A DNA stretch of 64,000 nucleotides. Origin: WS-7 sp035635575 (GTDB taxonomy: Bacteria > Eisenbacteria > RBG-16-71-46 > SZUA-252). The number at the start of each line of letters is the position of its first letter. The first letter of the stretch is position 1. Under the pieces are notes generated by a model. The model made no database searches, had not been told where the DNA came from, and saw nothing but the letters and a program-made list of their open reading frames with translations. Positions 45,280 through 54,011 of this stretch are shown here, piece after piece. The stretch is from the NCBI GenBank assembly GCA_035635575.1, contig DASQAV010000031.1, positions 1-64,000 on the forward strand, in the 5' to 3' direction. The position numbers were made by a program, and so were the translations under genes.

Positions 45280-48200
45280 ATGGCCGCCTGGCTCTGGCAC
45301 CGCCTCCGTCGCGCCTTCGCTCCCGCCGCGACAGCCTTGTTCCTGACCCTGATTCTCCCTACGTTCGCATCCGTCCGTCCCGTCCTTGCCGCGGAGCGCA
45401 TCAAGATCGCGATCCCACCCGCGGACGGAACCGTGCCACCGGCCCCCGGGGCCGGAACGGTCGCCCACGCCACGAATGCGGTGACCTCCTACTTCCTCTA
45501 CCCGGGCGCGTGCGCGGACCGGGCGGCCGGGACCTGGGCTCCGAGGGCAACGCCGCAAGCCGACTCACTCAATTCGTATCCGAGTGGAACCACGGGGCCG
45601 TACGCCGTTCAAGATCTGAGTCTCAAGGAGATCCTCTGGCACGTCTCGGACAACGACTCATGCGTCACGGGCACGAGCTGTCCCGCCGCCCTCAGCGGCA
45701 CCCGGATGCTCTGGTGCGGCAAGAACGATCCCGGCTGGGTCGTGCAATACGGCTATCCCAACTTCACCTACCAGATTCTCTACTTCGACACCGGTGCTCA
45801 CGCCGGTCCGACCTACAACCTGACCCTTACCTACAACATCAGCTGCGAGTTCAACTACGACTTCCTCTACGTCGTGGGTGGCGGCGGCGGCGCGGCCGAT
45901 CCGTACGGGAACAGCCGCGCGACGCTGGACGGCGTCATCGCGGTGAACGGGCACCTCATCGAGTTCACGGGTAGCATCCGGCCGACCTCTCCGAACGCGA
46001 CGAGTGGAAATACCACGGGCGGTCTCGTCGCGGTCCATGACAATCCGGGCTCTCCGGCTACCGTGACGGGTGCTTCCTTCGTCATCGACGGCCAAAACCG
46101 CGCCCTCTACTTCGTCCTCGTGAGCGATTGCTTCAACTCCAACGAGGATGGCCTGTGGCCCGAGGGCCACGGCCTCATGCTCGACGACGTCTCCACGAGC
46201 GACAACGGCTTGCTCTACAACGAGCAGATCCCGCCGATCGCTCCGGGTGGCGGTTCGTTGTTCGATACGACCGTCCCACCGGGCGGGGGCATCGTGATCC
46301 GAGGAACCGCCGGAGCCCCGATCATCTCGGCACGCGTGGCGCCGGGCGTTGGAGCGCTCTGGCAGCTGGTGGGGGGAAACAGCCTTCCCACGCCGGACAT
46401 CTGCTCGCCCAAGAACTCGATGGCGGACCACATCTTCATCGGAGCAAACGGGGCGTCGTTTCAAACGGTCCCCAACACGGCAACCTCGATCGTGACCTGC
46501 ACGTTCCCGATTCCTGGTGGAACCGCATCGGTCATCGCGCAGTGGAACCAGTACCTGGACCTGCCCGCCTACCAGGGCTATGTGCAGTTCGCGGAGTACC
46601 GGTACTACCGCGATGGCTCCTGGTCGTCGTGGAAGAACACCGATGGCGGCGGGACGCGGCGCGTGGAGGCGTTCCAGGCGTGGGGCGGAGTTCGAGCGGA
46701 GCTAGCGGAGGCGGCGCAGGCCGACTCGGTCCAGCTGAGCTACTCCTTCCGCTGCGTGCGCGAGATCGCGGCGGATCACAATAACTGCGGCGCCGTGTCG
46801 TATGGCCTCCTCTACGACGACTTCCGCCTGGAGGTGGTCACCGGCGTCCCCGCGCCCGTGTTCGGAATCTACCCCGCGTTCCTGGCGCAGTCGACCTTCG
46901 TGGACGGCACGATCAACGGAGACGGATGCAACCCGGGTACCGTCGCCGCGGGTCAGTGTTGGCCGGGCGTTCGCGGAAGCGACGCGGCTCTTACCGCCGC
47001 GATTCACGACAACTTCAACAGCCCCCTCGGCGACTCGATCGTGATGACCATCAGCTCCGGCCTTCGGAGAAACGGCAAGGGCGTCAACTGGCATTTCGGA
47101 TTCGACCGATCGGCGGGCGCGGGACTGGTGATCGCGCACACGAATCCCAATTTCGTCGCGTCGTTCGACGCGCCCCGGGTGATCTATCGGCTCTTCGATC
47201 CGGCCTCGAAGTCCTGGAGCCCCTTCGATTCCAGCGAGCTCGACGCCAACAGCGTGGCGATGTCCGGTACCGATACCTTCCTGATCGATTCGAGATTTCG
47301 CATGAACTGGCCTCCGAGGGACCGGGTCGGCTTCTCGCTGCCGGGTGGGTTCAGCGTGAATGGCAAGACCCTGTACAGCCAGCTCAACTTCCTGCCGCGG
47401 GGAACGCGGATCCAGTACTACTTCAAGGCGGTGGACATCAACGGCACCACCGTCTACCAGTTCAGCTCCGATCTTCGAGGGCGCGAGGTGGAGGACCTTC
47501 CCGTCCTGCCCGGCTCCTCGAATCGCGCGCCCGACGTGGTCGAATTCGACGTGCTCCCCGGCGCCTACCTGTCAGGACCGGTGGGCACGCAGCTCAACGG
47601 GCGCACGAACACGCCCATCCTCAACGTGGACGACGCCTACGGTGTCTGGAGCTTCGGGGTGGATCCCGTCTCGCAGGCGCTGCGAGCGCTCGGAGTCCGT
47701 GCGGACCGGTACCGCCTGCTGCCGGGAACCGAGCAGGGAGGGAACGTCGGCGGGCACGAGTTCCCGGGAACCCGGCAAGGGCGGCTCGCCAACTATTTCC
47801 CCAATTCGCAGGAATACGCGATCCTCGATTCGCTTGCGGTGTGGTATCGAATCGTCATCGCCTCCACACACCGGAGCGCCTCGTTCTCCCCGCTCGAGGA
47901 GACCGACTCGAAACTACTTCGGGACTGGTGGAGCGCTCCGACCGGCACGGACGGTGGAGACCGGTGCATCCTGCTCACCGGGAACGATGTCTTCACAACC
48001 CTTCTCGGCGTCTCGGGCGTCCCGCACCCCAACGAGAATGCGCTGGCCAACTCGACGTTTGGGGTGGCGTCGGCGTCCAATGCATGGAACGGCAACGGTA
48101 CGATCCCCATGCCCACCATCAAGGATCTGTTCGCGGACCCGGCCGCCGGCCCCGGGCTCGGTGTGGGGGCCTACAGCTATCCGATCGATGGAGGCTGTCC

Positions 48201-48909
48201 CGGCCCCGACCGGTTCGATGCGCTCTTCAAGATCGGGAGCGGCGAGGTCCAGAACGCCGCGACCTATCCCACGGTTTCCTCCGTGACGAACGTCGCCGGG
48301 ATCTCCAGCATGACGGAGCGTGAGGTTCTTACCGATCACGACCGGAACAAGGCGCTGGGGTATGGGTTCTCGATCCAGTTCATCCGCCAGGGAGGCCTGA
48401 ACCTGGTCGATACGCGCGCCCAAGTTCTCTACAAGTTCCTGACCAGCTGCCGCGGGCCGCGGGGGGTTTCGGACACCGCATCCTGCTGGCCGTGCCCGAC
48501 GGACGCGAACAAGTACTCGAACTGGGCGACCTCGATCATGTTCCAGACCGGTACGTATGGGCCGCTCTATGCGATGCAGGACGCGACGCGCGTGCTGACG
48601 GCCACGGACCCCACGCCGCCGCCGGCGTTCGCCGACGCGCTCCAGCAGAACCGACCCAACCCCTTCAATCCGGAAACGGTGATTCCGTACAGCATCTCCT
48701 CGCCCGGGCGCGTCTCGGTGCGGGTGTTCGACGTGCGCGGCCGGCTGGTCCGGACCCTCGTCGATGCGTGGATGCCGACCGGGGTGCACGTGGCGCGCTG
48801 GAACGGAGCGGTGGATTCGGGCGGGAAATCCGCGAGCGGCGTCTATTTCTACGTGATCACGTATCCGGACGGGCACATCCTGTCCAGGAAGATGACGATT
48901 CTCCGCTAG
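45280..48909 (+). CDS. Very large secreted protein of unknown fold with FlgD-like tail
   Basis: A 1209-residue exported protein from ATG 45280 (GAGGT five bases upstream; a GTG at 45217 overlapping the kinase stop is possible but has no signal there). The signal peptide (FAPAATALFLTLILPTFASV) precedes about 1080 residues I cannot place. The first half is Cys- and Gly-rich (VVGGGGGAADPYGN, CGKNDPGW) with strand-rich segments, and the second half resembles a processed extracellular domain (TGNDVFTTLLGVSG, GGCPGPDRFDALF). The end is a FlgD-type Ig domain (NRPNPFNPETVIPYSISSPG, VFDVRGRLVRTLVD, ASGVYFYVI, SRKMTILR). It follows the kinase by about 60 bases, suggesting shared transcription. Confidence 0.85.
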   Translation: MAAWLWHRLRRAFAPAATALFLTLILPTFASVRPVLAAERIKIAIPPADGTVPPAPGAGTVAHATNAVTSYFLYPGACADRAAGTWAPRATPQADSLNSYPSGTTGPYAVQDLSLKEILWHVSDNDSCVTGTSCPAALSGTRMLWCGKNDPGWVVQYGYPNFTYQILYFDTGAHAGPTYNLTLTYNISCEFNYDFLYVVGGGGGAADPYGNSRATLDGVIAVNGHLIEFTGSIRPTSPNATSGNTTGGLVAVHDNPGSPATVTGASFVIDGQNRALYFVLVSDCFNSNEDGLWPEGHGLMLDDVSTSDNGLLYNEQIPPIAPGGGSLFDTTVPPGGGIVIRGTAGAPIISARVAPGVGALWQLVGGNSLPTPDICSPKNSMADHIFIGANGASFQTVPNTATSIVTCTFPIPGGTASVIAQWNQYLDLPAYQGYVQFAEYRYYRDGSWSSWKNTDGGGTRRVEAFQAWGGVRAELAEAAQADSVQLSYSFRCVREIAADHNNCGAVSYGLLYDDFRLEVVTGVPAPVFGIYPAFLAQSTFVDGTINGDGCNPGTVAAGQCWPGVRGSDAALTAAIHDNFNSPLGDSIVMTISSGLRRNGKGVNWHFGFDRSAGAGLVIAHTNPNFVASFDAPRVIYRLFDPASKSWSPFDSSELDANSVAMSGTDTFLIDSRFRMNWPPRDRVGFSLPGGFSVNGKTLYSQLNFLPRGTRIQYYFKAVDINGTTVYQFSSDLRGREVEDLPVLPGSSNRAPDVVEFDVLPGAYLSGPVGTQLNGRTNTPILNVDDAYGVWSFGVDPVSQALRALGVRADRYRLLPGTEQGGNVGGHEFPGTRQGRLANYFPNSQEYAILDSLAVWYRIVIASTHRSASFSPLEETDSKLLRDWWSAPTGTDGGDRCILLTGNDVFTTLLGVSGVPHPNENALANSTFGVASASNAWNGNGTIPMPTIKDLFADPAAGPGLGVGAYSYPIDGGCPGPDRFDALFKIGSGEVQNAATYPTVSSVTNVAGISSMTEREVLTDHDRNKALGYGFSIQFIRQGGLNLVDTRAQVLYKFLTSCRGPRGVSDTASCWPCPTDANKYSNWATSIMFQTGTYGPLYAMQDATRVLTATDPTPPPAFADALQQNRPNPFNPETVIPYSISSPGRVSVRVFDVRGRLVRTLVDAWMPTGVHVARWNGAVDSGGKSASGVYFYVITYPDGHILSRKMTILR

Positions 48910-48944
48910 CGCTCCCTGCCTGAATCCAACGATCCTCTGTCCTC

Positions 48945-50186
48945 ATGAGAGATGACCGTCCGCCGGTCGTCGTGATCGGCGCCGGCGCGGCCGGGTTCCT
49001 GGCCGCGATCTTCGCCGCCCGCGGGGCGCCACGAGTCCTCCTGCTCGAGCGAACGCGCGACGGCGGCCGGAAGATCCTCATGAGCGGCGGCGGCCGCTGC
49101 AACGTGCTTCCCTCGAAGCTCGAGCCCGCGCGCTTCGTCACGGGCTCCTCCCCGAACACCCTCAAGAAGATGCTCCTGAGCTGGCCGCTTCCGGAGCAGC
49201 GCCGGTTCTTCGAGGAGACCCTGGGAATTCCGCTCCAGCTCGAGGAGGAAACGGGGAAGCTCTTCCCGGTCTCCAACAAGGCGCACGACGTGCGCGACGG
49301 GCTCAGAGCCCTCGCGGAGCACAGCGGCGTCGAGATGCGCTTCGAGGCGCGCGTCACCGGCGTCCAGGCGGGTTCCGACGGCGGCGCGCCCTGGCGAATC
49401 ATTCTCGAGAGCGGCTCCGCCATTCCGGCCTCCTCCGTCATCGTGGCGTCAGGCGGCCTTTCCGTTCCGGCGACCGGAAGCGACGGCACCGGGATCGACA
49501 TCGTTCGCGGCCTCGGGCACACGATCCACGACACCTATGCCGCGCTGACGCCGCTCACCGCGAGCCCGCACCGCTACGCCGCCCTGACGGGAATCTCCCT
49601 CCCGGTGACCCTCGAGGCGCCCGGTCGCACGCGCGCCCTCGTCACGCGCGGAGGATTCCTCTTCACGCACAAGGGATACAGCGGGCCCACCGTGCTCGAC
49701 GTCTCGCATCTGGCCGTTCTCTCGCGGCTGCGAGGAGAGCCGCCCCAGAAGCTCTACGTTCGGTGGACCGGCCTCGACGCTCCGGCGTGGGAGCGGCTCC
49801 TGCGCGAGACCGAAGGCACGATGCTCGGCGCGCTCCGGGAGCTCATGCCGGCGCGCCTGGCGGAGGCGCTCCTCGAGGACGCGCGGGTGGAGGGAAGCAC
49901 CACGCGGTCGCGCCTCACGCGCGAGGAACGGACACGCCTCGTGACGGCGCTGACGCGTCATCCGCTCCACTGGACGGGGCACGAGGGCTACAAGCGCGCG
50001 GAGGTGACCGGAGGCGGCGTGGCGCTCGGGGAGGTCGATCCCCGCACGATGGAAAGCCGGCTTCGGCCCGGTCTCTTTCTCTGCGGGGAGATCCTGGACG
50101 CGTTCGGGCCCATCGGAGGGCACAACTTCTCCTGGGCGTGGGCCACCGGGCGCGCGGCGGGCATCGGGGCGGCGATCCAGGTATAA
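48945..50186 (+). CDS. HI0933/YhiN-family FAD-dependent oxidoreductase
   Basis: A 413-residue flavoprotein. The N-terminal Rossmann fold shows the FAD dinucleotide motif (VVVIGAGAAGFLAAIFAARG) and the family hallmark GRKILMSGGGRCNV. A middle domain (about 190-340; RGGFLFTHKGYSGPTVLDVS) and the closing motif (LFLCGEILDAFGPIGGHNF, WAWATGRAAG) are also as in the family. Members include BaiN-like reductases, but their substrates are mostly unknown, so I give no symbol. It starts at ATG 48945 without a clear ribosome site, 35 bases after the giant secreted protein. Its stop codon overlaps the -10 box of the cytochrome gene. Confidence 0.93.
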   Translation: MRDDRPPVVVIGAGAAGFLAAIFAARGAPRVLLLERTRDGGRKILMSGGGRCNVLPSKLEPARFVTGSSPNTLKKMLLSWPLPEQRRFFEETLGIPLQLEEETGKLFPVSNKAHDVRDGLRALAEHSGVEMRFEARVTGVQAGSDGGAPWRIILESGSAIPASSVIVASGGLSVPATGSDGTGIDIVRGLGHTIHDTYAALTPLTASPHRYAALTGISLPVTLEAPGRTRALVTRGGFLFTHKGYSGPTVLDVSHLAVLSRLRGEPPQKLYVRWTGLDAPAWERLLRETEGTMLGALRELMPARLAEALLEDARVEGSTTRSRLTREERTRLVTALTRHPLHWTGHEGYKRAEVTGGGVALGEVDPRTMESRLRPGLFLCGEILDAFGPIGGHNFSWAWATGRAAGIGAAIQV

Positions 50187-50187
50187 T
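50182..50187 (+). promoter_or_regulatory. Consensus -10 box for the cytochrome-dehydrogenase operon
   Basis: A perfect TATAAT lies at 50182-50187, overlapping the stop codon of the flavoprotein gene. No good -35 is present at 16-18 bases. Transcription near 50194 would leave a 24-base leader with GGAAAGGAG before ATG 50218. Confidence 0.45.
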
Positions 50188-50217
50188 CCGCGCTCCTCGT
50201 GCCGGAAAGGAGCCGCG

Positions 50218-50991
50218 ATGACCTCGAGCCTTCGTGTTCGAATCGCCGGAACCGTCCTCATCCTCCTCACGCTCACCGGTGTCCTTGCCCGGACGGGGCA
50301 GGCGCAACCCCGATTCGAATGGCCCGACCGGGCGAAGAACCTCAAGGTGCTTCCCAAGGACCTCGCAAAGGAAAAGCTCCAGGCCACGATGGTCGGCTTC
50401 ACGCGATCGCTCGGCGTTCGCTGCCCCTTCTGCCACGTGGGGCAGGAGGGACAGCCGCTTACCACCTTCGACTTCGCCTCCGATCAGAAACCCATGAAGC
50501 AGGTCGCGCGCGGGATGATGAAGCTGGTGAAAAAGACCAACGAGGACATCCGGAAGATGAACATCCCGGAGCCCCGGCACGTGGAGGTCCAGTGCGTGAC
50601 CTGCCATCGCGGGCGGCCCCGGCCGTTCACGCTGGCGGACGATCTGGCGTACGTGTACGGGAGCGCCGGGATCGACAGCACCGTGGCGCGCTACACGATG
50701 CTCCGCGAGCGGTTCTACGGGGCGGGCTCCTACGACTTCTCCGAGCGCAGTCTCAATGAGTTCGGAAGCAATCTTCTCGTTGAGGGGCACCCCGCGGACG
50801 CGGTCCGCATCTTCCAGCTCAACGTGGAACAGAACCCCAATTCTTCGTTCGCGTACGCGAGCCTGGGCGATGCCTACGCGGCCTCGGGGCAAAAAGAGCC
50901 CGCGATCCAGGCCTACGAGAAGGCGGTCCAGCTGGACCCGAGGAATCGGGAAGCGGATCAGAAACTCAAGAGCTTGCGCGAGGGGAAGTAG
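50218..50991 (+). CDS. Di-heme c-type cytochrome with C-terminal TPRs
   Basis: A 257-residue exported protein: signal peptide (about 1-29, SLRVRIAGTVLILLTLTGVL), then a cytochrome domain with two heme sites, C69-x-x-C72-H73 (CPFCH) and C126-x-x-C129-H130 (CVTCH). The sequence around them (LKVLPKDLAKEKLQATMVGF, VQCVTCHRGRPRPFTLADD) resembles the reaction-centre cytochrome c family (CytoC_RC), whose non-phototrophic members are common in soil bacteria. Two TPRs close the protein (LLVEGHPADAVRIFQLNVEQ, AASGQKEPAIQAYEKAVQLD). With the PQQ dehydrogenase two genes downstream, it may accept electrons in the periplasm. Confidence 0.9.
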   Translation: MTSSLRVRIAGTVLILLTLTGVLARTGQAQPRFEWPDRAKNLKVLPKDLAKEKLQATMVGFTRSLGVRCPFCHVGQEGQPLTTFDFASDQKPMKQVARGMMKLVKKTNEDIRKMNIPEPRHVEVQCVTCHRGRPRPFTLADDLAYVYGSAGIDSTVARYTMLRERFYGAGSYDFSERSLNEFGSNLLVEGHPADAVRIFQLNVEQNPNSSFAYASLGDAYAASGQKEPAIQAYEKAVQLDPRNREADQKLKSLREGK

Positions 50992-51023
50992 CGCGCGAAG
51001 ACGGAACGGATCAGAATCGAGGC

Positions 51024-51323
51024 ATGAACCTCGACGCCATTCCCCAGAGCACCCGGGTCCGGATCGCCCGGCTGCTCGCGGTCGCCGCGGATGGGATCCA
51101 GATCGTCGCCGTGCCGGCGTTCTTCAGCGGCGCGGCCTCGCCCCTGAACGACGCGCTGGATCTCGTGGTGGGAGTCACCCTGGTGCTGCTCTTGGGGTGG
51201 CACGTGGCGTTCCTCCCGACGTTCCTCACGGAGCTGGTTCCGTTCGTGGATATCTTTCCCACCTGGACGGCCGCGGTGTTCTTCGTGACCCGCGGCGGGA
51301 AACGAGAAGGAGGCCCGACATGA
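51024..51323 (+). CDS. Small membrane protein between cytochrome and dehydrogenase
   Basis: A 99-residue protein with two or three hydrophobic segments (VAADGIQIVAVPAFFSGAA, LDLVVGVTLVLLLGWHVAFL, FVDIFPTWTAAVFFVT). It starts at ATG 51024, 32 bases after the cytochrome gene, and its stop overlaps the dehydrogenase start by 4 bases (ATGA), so the two are translationally coupled. I do not recognise a family. A role in anchoring the neighbouring redox proteins at the membrane is conceivable but unproven. Confidence 0.75.
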   Translation: MNLDAIPQSTRVRIARLLAVAADGIQIVAVPAFFSGAASPLNDALDLVVGVTLVLLLGWHVAFLPTFLTELVPFVDIFPTWTAAVFFVTRGGKREGGPT

Positions 51324-53464
51324 CCCGATTTCTCCTAGCACTCCTCCTCCTCGGGCTCGCGCCGCGTGAGGCCCGCTCCGAGACACCGCTCACCACGGTG
51401 CGTGTGGCGCAGGGCCTCAGCCTTCCGCTCTTCGTCACGGCTCCGCCCGGGGACACCTCGCGCGTCTTCATCGTCGAGCAGCGTGGACCGGATCAGCGCG
51501 GCCGGATCAAGATCTTGAAGAACGGCGTGGTGCTGAGCACGCCCTTCCTCACGACGGATCCGCTCTCTCCGGGCAACGAGCAGGGGCTCCTGGGGCTGGC
51601 GTTCGCGCCGGACTACGCGACCAGCGGGCGGTTCTACATCAACTACACCGATTCCAACGGCATGGTCCGGATCGCGCGTTACACCGTCTCGGCGGATCCG
51701 GACGTCGCGAATGCCGCAGGAACGGTGATTCTCTCCATCTACCACCCGTTCACGAATCACAACGGCGGGTGGGTGGGATTCGGGCCCGATGGATTTCTCT
51801 ATTCCGCCGAGGGAGACGGCGGGAGCGGGGGCGACCCGGGCGACCGGGCTCAGAACGTGGACAGCCTGCTCGGGAAGATGCTGCGCATCGACGTGAGCGG
51901 CACCTCCTACACGATTCCGCCGGGGAATCCCTTCGCGGGGGCGACGCCGGGCCGTGATGAGATCTGGGCATTCGGTCTCCGGAATCCCTGGCGTCCCAGC
52001 TTCGACCGCCGGACCGGAGATTTCGTGATCGCGGACGTGGGGCAGGATCGCATCGAGGAGGTGAACTTCGCGGCGGCAGGAACGGGCGCCGGCGCGAACT
52101 ATGGATGGCGGTGCTTCGAGGGATCGCTCGCGTTCAGCTCGAGCGCCACCACGCCGTGCGGCTCCTGCACCGTTCCCGCGTGCACCGTCTTCCCGGTGCA
52201 CGAATACGATCACACGCTGGGACGATGCTCCATCACCGGCGGGTACGTGTACCGCGGCTGCGCGATCCCCGACCTGAACGGCCAGTACTTCTTCGGGGAC
52301 TACTGCGGAAAGCAGATCTACACGGGGCGCTTCCAGAGCGGCACGTTCACGGGACTCCGCGAGCGCACCGCGGATCTGGCTCCCGGGGGCGGACTGACCA
52401 TCGGGAACATCACCAGCTTCGGCGAGGATGCGCGCGGCGAGCTCTACATCTGCGATCAGGGCGGTCAGGTGTTCAAGATCGTCCCGAAGGCTCCACTTCT
52501 GGAATCGGACATGCCCGCGCTTCGCTCGCGGACGGCCCTCGGGGACACGCTGGGGTCGACGTCGCCCGGCAACGCGCTCCTCACCGGCGTGACCCCGTTC
52601 GCCGACCCGGGAAGCCGGATCCGCGGCATCGGTTTTCTCGAGAACGTCATTCTCCGCGATTGCAGCGACATTTCCGGAGGCTGCCTCACGGCGCACGCCC
52701 GCCTCGATCCCTTCGATATCGAGCTCCGTGCATGCGTGGACTCCGCGGCCGCCACGCTGACGCGCCGGTTCGTGTTCACGAATACGGCCGCCTCCTCGAG
52801 TCCGCTCGCCTACGTCGACGTGGTCACGCCTCGCCTTCGAGGCGAGCCCAACAGCTCGGTCGTCGCGTCGCCGGGAAGCTCGGGGAACACCGCCGTGCTC
52901 GTGCAGTCCAATGCCATCGCACCGGACCGCTGGATCGTGCATTCCGGATCGGGATCGGCGGGCGTGACGACGAGCGCGGACGTGGACACCATCTCGGAGC
53001 TCACGGCCCGCGTCGCGGCGGATCAGCCCTTCGGCGGAGACGGATCGGCGGGACCGGCGGACGTGGGGATGGCGCTCGGGTTCGATTTCGGATCCGTTGC
53101 GCCGGCCGTCCCCGAGACCGTCACCGTCGTGACCCGGCTCACGGCCGTCGCTCCCACCGGGGTGGCGCAGGGCGCGCCGCTTCCGCCGCGCGGCGAGCTC
53201 CGGATCCTGAGCCGTGTTCCCTTCGAGGGAACTCTGCGGCTGGAGATGGCGCTGGCGTCCAGGGGCCGGTTCTCTCTGGAGGTCTTCGATCCGGCCGGAC
53301 GCCGCGTCCGCACGCTGGAGCGCGGGGACGTGCCCGCGGGGAGAAGGGCCGTCTCGTGGGATGGCAGGCTGGAATCCGGGAAGAACGCGCCTTCCGGCGT
53401 CTACTTCATCAAGCTCCGCATGGAAGCGGGCTCACTCACGAAGCGCGTCGTTCTCCTCCGCTGA
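51320..53464 (+). CDS. Secreted PQQ-dependent aldose sugar dehydrogenase-like protein with FlgD-like tail
   Basis: A 714-residue exported protein from ATG 51320 (GAAGGAGG upstream). A signal peptide (TRFLLALLLLGLAPREARS) precedes a six-bladed GSDH/Asd-type propeller (about 24-395). Family strings are VFIVEQRG, NEQGLLGLAFAPDYA, NHNGGWVGFGPDGFLYSAEGD with the likely catalytic H147, WAFGLRNPWRPSFDRRTGDF and DVGQDRIEEVNF. A beta domain follows (about 400-620), then a FlgD-type Ig domain (VFDPAGRRVRTL, PSGVYFIKL). The enzyme oxidises sugars with PQQ and passes electrons to a carrier, for which the c-type cytochrome upstream is the obvious candidate. The tail suggests a surface rather than free periplasmic location. 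Confidence 0.91.
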   Translation: MTRFLLALLLLGLAPREARSETPLTTVRVAQGLSLPLFVTAPPGDTSRVFIVEQRGPDQRGRIKILKNGVVLSTPFLTTDPLSPGNEQGLLGLAFAPDYATSGRFYINYTDSNGMVRIARYTVSADPDVANAAGTVILSIYHPFTNHNGGWVGFGPDGFLYSAEGDGGSGGDPGDRAQNVDSLLGKMLRIDVSGTSYTIPPGNPFAGATPGRDEIWAFGLRNPWRPSFDRRTGDFVIADVGQDRIEEVNFAAAGTGAGANYGWRCFEGSLAFSSSATTPCGSCTVPACTVFPVHEYDHTLGRCSITGGYVYRGCAIPDLNGQYFFGDYCGKQIYTGRFQSGTFTGLRERTADLAPGGGLTIGNITSFGEDARGELYICDQGGQVFKIVPKAPLLESDMPALRSRTALGDTLGSTSPGNALLTGVTPFADPGSRIRGIGFLENVILRDCSDISGGCLTAHARLDPFDIELRACVDSAAATLTRRFVFTNTAASSSPLAYVDVVTPRLRGEPNSSVVASPGSSGNTAVLVQSNAIAPDRWIVHSGSGSAGVTTSADVDTISELTARVAADQPFGGDGSAGPADVGMALGFDFGSVAPAVPETVTVVTRLTAVAPTGVAQGAPLPPRGELRILSRVPFEGTLRLEMALASRGRFSLEVFDPAGRRVRTLERGDVPAGRRAVSWDGRLESGKNAPSGVYFIKLRMEAGSLTKRVVLLR

Positions 53465-53480
53465 CCCGCGCTTACGCGGG
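53465..53480. terminator. Hairpin at convergent stop codons
   Basis: CCCGCG (53465-53470) and CGCGGG (53475-53480) form a 6-bp GC stem with a 4-base loop, exactly between the convergent stops of the dehydrogenase and PspC genes. There is no T-run, so it may act as a weak bidirectional terminator or have no role. Confidence 0.3.
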
Positions 53481-53675
53481 CTCCGGGTTGGGCATGACGA
53501 TCCAGAGGATGATGTAGACCAGGATGCCCGGGAACGCCGCGCTGAAGATGGACACGAGAACGTAGAGCACGCGGACGAGCGTGGGATCCCAGCCCAGCCA
53601 CTCCGCGATCCCGCCGCACACGCCGGCGATCATCCGATTTCTGGATTTCCGAAGCCGCCTCGAGGGGTCGGGCAT
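53472..53675 (-). CDS. PspC-domain membrane protein
   Basis: A 67-residue protein that is almost entirely one PspC domain: the basic start RRLRKSRNRMIAGVCGGIAE, then WLGWDPTLVRVLYVLVS and the helix FPGILVYIILWIVMPNPEP. PspC proteins sit in the inner membrane and, in the phage-shock system, tether or sense envelope stress partners. No PspA or PspB gene adjoins. It lies 15 bases after the small basic protein gene on the same strand, so the two are probably one transcript. Confidence 0.93.
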   Translation of the reverse strand: MPDPSRRLRKSRNRMIAGVCGGIAEWLGWDPTLVRVLYVLVSIFSAAFPGILVYIILWIVMPNPEPA

Positions 53676-53690
53676 CCCTGGACCTCGGCC

Positions 53691-53897
53691 CTACTCCTCG
53701 TCCGGGGGAGGAGGGGCGGACGCGTCCCCATCCGAAGGCTCCAGCTCCGACGGTGAGACTCCGGATGCCTTCGCGGCCTTGGCAGCTGCCTTCTCCGCGT
53801 TGCGAGCCTGGCGCGCGGCGCGCTTCTCGGTCGCCTTCTCCGCCCGCTTCTTCGCCTTCTGGTTCTTGAGGAATGACGGATTGCCTCTTCCTGCCAT
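53691..53897 (-). CDS. Small highly charged Lys/Ala-rich protein
   Basis: A 68-residue protein from ATG 53897 with CAGGAGAG upstream. The first 45 residues are a basic alanine-rich helix (QKAKKRAEKATEKRAARQAR), and the end is acidic and proline-rich (SDGDASAPPPPDEE). I know no certain family. The basic helix could bind nucleic acid or ribosomes, and the acid tail could act as a self-mask. It is co-directional with PspC and divergent from the thioredoxin-like gene. Confidence 0.72.
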   Translation of the reverse strand: MAGRGNPSFLKNQKAKKRAEKATEKRAARQARNAEKAAAKAAKASGVSPSELEPSDGDASAPPPPDEE

Positions 53898-54011
53898 TTA
53901 CACTCTCCTGAACAGGTTGGCCTGAGTCGTGCCCGGACCCCCAGTCTCGTACCTTAACGGGGTGCCTGACAACATGAAAGCGCATCGCATCCGGCGATGT
54001 AGACTGAGGGC

